From the NCBI GenBank assembly GCA_934462775.1, contig CAKSIR010000002.1:1-58041 (forward strand): a stretch of 58,041 nt of DNA, given 5' to 3'. The notes beneath the pieces are model-generated. The model saw only the letters and a program-made list of their open reading frames with translations, made no database searches and had not been told where the DNA came from. This stretch comes from an uncultured Ruminiclostridium sp. GTDB taxonomy: Bacteria > Bacillota > Clostridia > Oscillospirales > Ruminococcaceae. Shown here in pieces: positions 53,638 to 58,041 of this stretch. Position numbers and translations under genes: made by a program. The first letter of the stretch is position 1. Every line of letters starts with the position of its first letter.

Positions 53638-53703
53638 GTCAGAAGCCCCGTCAGGCGTACAAAGGTGCGCTAAGGGGCTTCTGACATACCATACGGAGTA
53701 TGG
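53638..53703 (+). other. Highly structured intergenic RNA element after carB
   Basis: GTCAGAAGCCCC (53638-53649) pairs perfectly with GGGGCTTCTGAC (53674-53685). Nested inside, GCGTAC pairs with GTGCGC around AAAG. A second hairpin CCATAC-GGA-GTATGG follows at 53689-53703. No U-tract follows, and no PyrR-type binding loop is visible. It sits in a 153-base gap before an unknown membrane gene; I cannot match it to a named RNA family. Confidence 0.75.
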
Positions 53704-53741
53704 CTGTTTAAATGCTGGGCGAGGCGTAACAAAGGAGTATT

Positions 53742-54284
53742 ATGAAAGTAGATAACATCAAGGTGAAACGCAACTATAAAATTCCGCAGATGATTGTTGA
53801 CGCATTCTCTCTGCTTATGGTAATTCTGCTGTTTCAGCTTACATTCCAGTTCAAGAACGAAATAGACAATACAAATGCGCTGCTGGTTTCAAGCAGCGTA
53901 CAGGTAAATTATGTTCAGTGGTGGCCGACGCTTATATGGCCAATACTGGGAGTTATTCTGTGCGGATTGTCCGTTTTGCTTACATTTACGAACAGAAAGG
54001 TACCAAAGAAGTACAAAATCACAGAGGCGACCGCCCAGAAATACTATGACATAATCGCCACCGCAATTTGCTGCGTGAGATTTATTGCGCTTTTTGCAGT
54101 GTTTGAGTTTATGTACATTCATCAGCAGCTGATTATGTTCCAGACCAACGACCTTATCAGCGTGCAGATTCCGTGCGATATAGTTGTAATTCTGCTTATT
54201 CTTCTATTCAGCAAAAAGCGTATTCAGGCTTTACAGACCATAGAAGAAAAAGAGGAGAAAAAGCATCAGATAATCGAGCAATAA
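53742..54284 (+). CDS. Membrane protein of unknown function within the pyrimidine cluster
   Basis: A 180-residue protein with four predicted membrane helices (about 17-37, 61-82, 103-126 and 139-157) and a basic/acidic helical tail (KKRIQALQTIEEKEEKKHQ). No known motif. AAAGGAG precedes the ATG. It lies between carB and pyrK, 15 bases before pyrK, so it is probably co-transcribed with pyrK. No link with pyrimidine synthesis is evident from sequence. Confidence 0.8.
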   Translation: MKVDNIKVKRNYKIPQMIVDAFSLLMVILLFQLTFQFKNEIDNTNALLVSSSVQVNYVQWWPTLIWPILGVILCGLSVLLTFTNRKVPKKYKITEATAQKYYDIIATAICCVRFIALFAVFEFMYIHQQLIMFQTNDLISVQIPCDIVVILLILLFSKKRIQALQTIEEKEEKKHQIIEQ

Positions 54285-54299
54285 AGAAAGGATATTATT

Positions 54300-55076
54300 A
54301 TGGCATATAAATGCGCCGCTTATCCGGTTATTGAAAAAACTGCCATTTCGGCAGGGATTTTTTCCTTCACGATACACTGTCCGGAGGTTGCGGAAATTGC
54401 AAAAAGCGGACAGTTCGTGCATATAAAGGTTGAGGGCTATACCCTCCGCCGCCCTATTTCCATTTGCGACATCAACAAGAAAGCCGGCACAATACGCATT
54501 GTGTTTGAAATCAGAGGAGCAGGCACGGACAGAATTTCCGACATCAACGTTGGTGACAACATTGACATGATTGCCCCTTTAGGCAACGGATTCACCCCTG
54601 TGGAGCTTCCCGATGGCAAGAGAATCATTGTTGTCGGAGGCGGTATCGGAGTTCCGCCGCTGTACAGTGTTGCAAAGCAGTACGGAAAGCAGGCAACTGC
54701 GATTTTAGGTTTCAGAAGCTACGACAAAATCATTCTTGCCAATGATTTTACAATATCGGGAGTAAATGTCATAACCTGCACCGATGACGGCAGTATCGGC
54801 AGAAAAGGCGTTGTAACCGAGCCTCTCCGTGAGGAGCTTGCAAAGGGCGACGTTGCGATGATTTATGCCTGCGGTCCGGAGCCAATGCTAAGGGCGATTA
54901 TTGCTGCGTCGGAGGAATTCGGCGTTCCAAGCGAGGTTTCCCTTGAGCAGAGAATGGGCTGCGGCGTTGGCGCCTGCGTAGTTTGCGCCTGCAAGGTTAA
55001 GCGTGACGGCAGGGAAGTCGTTCTGCGAGTGTGCAAGGACGGTCCTGTATTTAAGGGCGAGGAGGTTGTACTGTAA
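54300..55076 (+). CDS. pyrK: Dihydroorotate dehydrogenase electron transfer subunit PyrK
   Basis: A 258-residue flavin/iron-sulfur subunit that passes electrons from dihydroorotate dehydrogenase to NAD+. FAD-binding RRPISICDI, the NAD-binding GGGIGVPPLY and YACGPEPML, and the 2Fe-2S ligand set in CGVGACVVCACK plus a later Cys are all seen. It forms the class 1B complex with the next gene, which overlaps by one base. Confidence 0.96.
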   Translation: MAYKCAAYPVIEKTAISAGIFSFTIHCPEVAEIAKSGQFVHIKVEGYTLRRPISICDINKKAGTIRIVFEIRGAGTDRISDINVGDNIDMIAPLGNGFTPVELPDGKRIIVVGGGIGVPPLYSVAKQYGKQATAILGFRSYDKIILANDFTISGVNVITCTDDGSIGRKGVVTEPLREELAKGDVAMIYACGPEPMLRAIIAASEEFGVPSEVSLEQRMGCGVGACVVCACKVKRDGREVVLRVCKDGPVFKGEEVVL

Positions 55077-55990
55077 TGGCTAAGGATTTATCTGTAACGG
55101 TTGCGGGGGTTAAATTCCCGAACCCTGTAATTGCTGCGTCGGGAACCTACGGCTTCGGTTTTGATTATACCGACCTTTATCCGCTGAAAAAGCTTGGCGG
55201 TATTTCCTGCAAGGGAACAACCATCAATCCTAAGGACGGCAACGTTCCGCCTCGAATCGCCGAAACACCGTCGGGAATCCTGAACTCGGTCGGACTTCAG
55301 AATCCCGGAATCGATAAGTTTATAAACGACTACCTGCCCGTGCTGAAAAAAGAAGGCAATGTCATTATTGCAAATGTTGCCGGCGCAACTCTTGACGATT
55401 ATGTGCAGACCTGCGCAAAGCTTGACTCAACGGACGTTGATATGATAGAGCTGAACATTTCCTGCCCTAACGTAAAGCAGGGCGGCGCAACGTGGGGCGT
55501 TACCTGCGAGGGCGCGGCTTCGGTTACAAAGGCGGTGAGAGCTGCAACAAAGAAACCGATTATGGTAAAGCTTACTCCTAACGTTACTAATATTGTTGAC
55601 ATTGCAAAAGCGGTTGAAAGCGAGGGGGCTGACTGCGTTTCGCTGATAAATACGCTTCTCGGCATGAGAATTGACACCCGCACACGCAGACCTATTTTGC
55701 ACAATAATGTAGGCGGTCTTTCAGGTCCTGCAATTTTCCCTGTTGCAGTGAGAATGGTATGGCAGGTCGCAAACGCGGTGAACATTGACGTTGTGGGTAT
55801 GGGCGGAATTGCAACAGCCAACGACGCAATTGAAATGATGCTTGCGGGCGCAAAGGCAATTCAGATAGGCACGGCAATTTTCAACGACCCTTATGCGCCC
55901 ATAAAGGTAATTGACGGCATTGAGGAATACATGACGGCAAACAAAATCGACAGCTTGTCCGAAATTGTCGGAAAGGTGCAGCCATGGTAA
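55076..55990 (+). CDS. pyrD: Dihydroorotate dehydrogenase catalytic subunit PyrD (class 1B)
   Basis: A 304-residue FMN enzyme. The catalytic Cys lies in NISCPNVKQGG, as in class 1 enzymes; phosphate-binding GMGGIATANDA and IQIGTAIF are present. With PyrK it forms the NAD-dependent class 1B enzyme, suited to anaerobes. It overlaps the following phosphatase gene by seven bases. Confidence 0.96.
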   Translation: MAKDLSVTVAGVKFPNPVIAASGTYGFGFDYTDLYPLKKLGGISCKGTTINPKDGNVPPRIAETPSGILNSVGLQNPGIDKFINDYLPVLKKEGNVIIANVAGATLDDYVQTCAKLDSTDVDMIELNISCPNVKQGGATWGVTCEGAASVTKAVRAATKKPIMVKLTPNVTNIVDIAKAVESEGADCVSLINTLLGMRIDTRTRRPILHNNVGGLSGPAIFPVAVRMVWQVANAVNIDVVGMGGIATANDAIEMMLAGAKAIQIGTAIFNDPYAPIKVIDGIEEYMTANKIDSLSEIVGKVQPW

Positions 55991-56646
55991 CAACGGTTTA
56001 TCTCATAAGACACTGCGAATCAGAGGGCAATATTACCGAAATTTTCCAGGGACATTACGACGGCGATGTTACTCCGAAAGGTCAGCTTCAGCTTGACAAG
56101 CTTGCGGAACGCTGCAAGGATATTCCATTTGATGTGATTTATGCGTCGCCGCTAAAGCGTGCATACAAAACGGCAGAGGCGGTAAACAGATACCACAGCC
56201 TGCCTATACATAAGGAAACAGGCATTATGGAAATCAACGGAGGCGACATGGAGGGTCACAGGTGGGACAAGCTGGACGACCTTTTCCCTGAGGAAAACAA
56301 GAAGTGGAAAACCGATTTCTGCAACTTTCAGGCACCTCACGGCGAATCCGTCCGCGATGTTTATAAACGAATGAAGGATACGGTTCTCCGCATTGTTTCC
56401 GAAAACAAGGGCAAGACAATCGGTCTGTTTTCCCACGGCGGGGCAATCAGGATTTTTTCCTGCTTCGCACACGGATTGCCTGTCGAGCGCATTGACGAAA
56501 TGCTGTGGTGCGACAATACAGCCATAAACTGCTACGAGTTTGACGATAACCTTACTCCAAAGGTGGTTTTCGAAAACTCGTGCGAGCATATCAACGGCGA
56601 TGAATCCACAAAGGCTCATCAGCTTTGGTGGAAAGACGAAAAATAA
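55984..56646 (+). CDS. Histidine phosphatase superfamily protein
   Basis: A 220-residue phosphoglycerate-mutase-fold phosphatase. The catalytic histidine lies in LIRHCESEGN, where most relatives have RHGE; the second His is in FSHGGAIRIF. Substrate unknown. It overlaps the end of pyrD by seven bases, so co-expression with the pyr genes is likely. Confidence 0.9.
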   Translation: MVTTVYLIRHCESEGNITEIFQGHYDGDVTPKGQLQLDKLAERCKDIPFDVIYASPLKRAYKTAEAVNRYHSLPIHKETGIMEINGGDMEGHRWDKLDDLFPEENKKWKTDFCNFQAPHGESVRDVYKRMKDTVLRIVSENKGKTIGLFSHGGAIRIFSCFAHGLPVERIDEMLWCDNTAINCYEFDDNLTPKVVFENSCEHINGDESTKAHQLWWKDEK

Positions 56647-56647
56647 C

Positions 56648-56688
56648 AAAATTCCCCTTGCGGCATACAATGTCACAGGGGGATTTTT
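56648..56688 (+). terminator. Terminator hairpin that contains the mntP ribosome site
   Basis: AAAATTCCCCT pairs with AGGGGGATTTT (one G-U), with extra pairing in the loop, followed by a T-run. The AGGGGGA in the 3' arm is also the mntP Shine-Dalgarno site, so ending the transcript and starting mntP are linked. Confidence 0.75.
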
Positions 56689-56690
56689 AT

Positions 56691-57218
56691 ATGACGGATT
56701 TAATTGAGGCGGTTCTTTTGTCGGCGGCGCTTTCGGCAGACGCGTTGGTTGTTTCAATGTGCTACGGCGCGGCGGGAGTGAAAATACGGATTCGTTCGGT
56801 AGTGATTATCAGCGTTATATGCACGGCTTTCCTTGCCGTATCGGTGTTTGCAGGGGGCTTTATCGCTCAGTTTATCAGTGCGGAAATTACAAAGCTGATA
56901 GGCTGCGGAATTATGTGCCTGCTTGGCTTCTGGAAAATGCTGGACTGCAACGAAGAGGTAAGCGTGAGGGATATGTCCGTTAAGGAAACGCTGCTGTTTT
57001 CGGTTTCGCTGTCAGTTGACGGACTGGCTGCGGGAATAGGCACAGGCATTGCAGGCGCAAGCTTCATGCTGATAATGATTATATCGCTGGCAATGACTAT
57101 TTTTGCTGTTCAGATAGGCGCACTGATAGGACGCAGACTGTCCGGCGACAACTCCTGCTGGAATATAATCAGCGGCATTGTTTTAGTTGCATTGGGAATA
57201 GGAAAACTAATTTTTTAA
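56691..57218 (+). CDS. MntP/YtaF-type manganese efflux pump (DUF204)
   Basis: A 175-residue six-helix protein built as two repeats; the acidic metal-binding motifs SADALVVSMCYG and SVDGLAAGIGTG start the first and fourth helices. MntP pumps out Mn2+; the sporulation protein YtaF is also close. The frame opens at 56625, but AGGGGGA 7 bases before 56691 fixes the start. No manganese riboswitch can fit upstream. The gene ends in TAA with no terminator before the next promoter. Confidence 0.87.
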   Translation: MTDLIEAVLLSAALSADALVVSMCYGAAGVKIRIRSVVIISVICTAFLAVSVFAGGFIAQFISAEITKLIGCGIMCLLGFWKMLDCNEEVSVRDMSVKETLLFSVSLSVDGLAAGIGTGIAGASFMLIMIISLAMTIFAVQIGALIGRRLSGDNSCWNIISGIVLVALGIGKLIF

Positions 57219-57222
57219 AAGG

Positions 57223-57251
57223 TTGACAACGAGGGCAATATGATATATGAT
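57223..57251 (+). promoter_or_regulatory. Sigma-A promoter for the alpha/beta hydrolase
   Basis: TTGACA at 57223-57228, a 17-base spacer and TATGAT at 57246-57251, immediately after mntP. The leader would be about 18 bases. Confidence 0.8.
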
Positions 57252-57275
57252 AAAACAAAAAGCAAAGGAGCTGCC

Positions 57276-58041
57276 ATGAATTATAAAAAAGAGGAACTTC
57301 ACTGCATTTACGGTGAAAACGATATATTCGGAAAGCTTTATGTGCCGCAGGACGGCGGCAAAATCTGCCCTGCGGTAATATGCAGCCATGGCTTCAACAG
57401 CAAAGGCGACGATATGGAGGATATAGCAATAAACTATGCCGAACACGGCATTATTGCCTACACCTTTGACTACTGCGGCGGAGGAATCCGCTCCCAAAGC
57501 AGCGGGAAATCCGTTGACATGAGCATAGAAACTGAGCAGGATAATCTTCGCCATGTAATTGATATGATTTGCGGACTGCCCCAGGCAGACAAAACGCAGA
57601 TATACCTTTACGGCGAGAGTCAGGGCGGATTTGTTGCCGCGCTGACAAGTGCGGAAATGCCAAAACGGTTTGCAGGACTTTTTTTAATCTATCCTGCTTT
57701 TTGTATTCCAGACCAGTGGCTCTCAAAAAATCCCGATGAAATGGCAGAGCCGTTCAGCTTTATGGGCGATATGATGCTGTCAAAGAAGTATTACGACGGA
57801 GTTCCGCGGTACGATGTGTACAAGCATATAAGCGCCTTTAAAAAGCCTGTTCTGATATATCACGGCGACTGTGATGGGATAGTTGATATTTCCTATGCAA
57901 AGCGGGTAAGGGAAGCATATGAGAATTCGTCGTTAACGGTTATCAAAGGCGGCGGTCATGGGTTCAGCGGCGATGACAAGGCGTTTGTGAGGAACAGCGT
58001 GTGCAATTATGTTATAAAGCAGATGAATGAAAAAAACTCCC
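57276..58041 (+). CDS. Alpha/beta hydrolase, cut off by the window edge
   Basis: The frame starts at the ATG at 57276 (AAAGGAG upstream) and runs off the right edge after about 255 residues, so it is truncated by the window and not in the genome. Serine-hydrolase motifs are seen: SHGFNSKGDD (oxyanion region), nucleophile elbow GESQGG, acidic residue in HGDCDGIVD and the catalytic His in GGGHGFSG. The family includes acyl esterases and peptidase-like hydrolases; the substrate is unknown. Confidence 0.88.
   Translation, partial: MNYKKEELHCIYGENDIFGKLYVPQDGGKICPAVICSHGFNSKGDDMEDIAINYAEHGIIAYTFDYCGGGIRSQSSGKSVDMSIETEQDNLRHVIDMICGLPQADKTQIYLYGESQGGFVAALTSAEMPKRFAGLFLIYPAFCIPDQWLSKNPDEMAEPFSFMGDMMLSKKYYDGVPRYDVYKHISAFKKPVLIYHGDCDGIVDISYAKRVREAYENSSLTVIKGGGHGFSGDDKAFVRNSVCNYVIKQMNEKNS

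Noticed and set aside
56644..56690. Manganese (yybP-ykoY) riboswitch before mntP
   Set aside because: The gap holds only a terminator hairpin; the riboswitch needs about 100 bases and its conserved loops are absent.

Overview
The window looks like ordinary chromosome from a low-to-mid-GC, Gram-positive anaerobe of the class Clostridia. A Ruminococcus-like member of the Oscillospiraceae fits best. This is inferred from gene content: a V/A-type ATPase operon, a split transketolase, PyrK-dependent (class 1B) dihydroorotate dehydrogenase, Hfq next to MiaA, SepF/YlmH/DivIVA, and a UPF0210 (PFL-like) protein paired with an ACT protein. I see no phage, insertion sequence, CRISPR array, rRNA or tRNA. 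About fifty protein genes are packed tightly. No gap exceeds about 245 bases.

Layout. Bases 1-12463 are read on the minus strand and almost everything after that on the plus strand. The switch is a divergent promoter pair at 12521-12586. The minus-strand units are: a MATE transporter; a secreted clostripain-like lipoprotein; a small acidic membrane protein read with that lipoprotein; the operon gls24-fakA-recG-rsmE; and the operon lrp-aminotransferase-ispE, with a PHP phosphatase upstream. The plus strand carries: an ACT/UPF0210 pair (12.6-14.3 kb); a nine-gene V-type ATPase operon (14.5-23.4 kb); prmA-recD2-comF; then miaB-ymcA-mutS-mutL-miaA-hfq, the conserved tRNA-thiolation and mismatch-repair block. 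After these come an HlyD-like membrane protein with yggS-sepF-ylmH-divIVA-ileS-lspA-rluD (the division and envelope cluster usual downstream of ftsZ in Firmicutes) and a HAD phosphatase. The right end holds the two transketolase halves, a lone feoA, and a pyrimidine cluster pyrC-pyrF-carA-carB-(membrane protein)-pyrK-pyrD. A histidine phosphatase, mntP and a truncated alpha/beta hydrolase follow.

How the parts work together. The V-ATPase operon supplies the catalytic core (A, B, D, F), the stalks (E, G, C) and the membrane motor (I, K). The pyr cluster encodes carbamoyl phosphate synthase, dihydroorotase, NAD-linked dihydroorotate oxidation and OMP decarboxylase. Aspartate transcarbamylase and orotate phosphoribosyltransferase are not in the window. 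Many starts were moved inward from the longest reading frame because a clear Shine-Dalgarno site, or a promoter lying inside the longer frame, fixes them.

Most notable observations. (1) V-ATPase subunit I carries a second copy of an 84-residue piece of its own soluble domain, inserted in the membrane half (35 of 84 identical without gaps). (2) The ribosome-binding site of mntP lies inside the 3' arm of a terminator hairpin. (3) A highly structured, U-tract-free intergenic element separates carB from an unknown membrane gene in the pyrimidine cluster. (4) The IleRS HIGH motif reads HMGT. (5) A perfect palindrome lies between the -35 and -10 of the lrp promoter. None of these proves a new system. 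The subunit I duplication is the strongest candidate for something undescribed.
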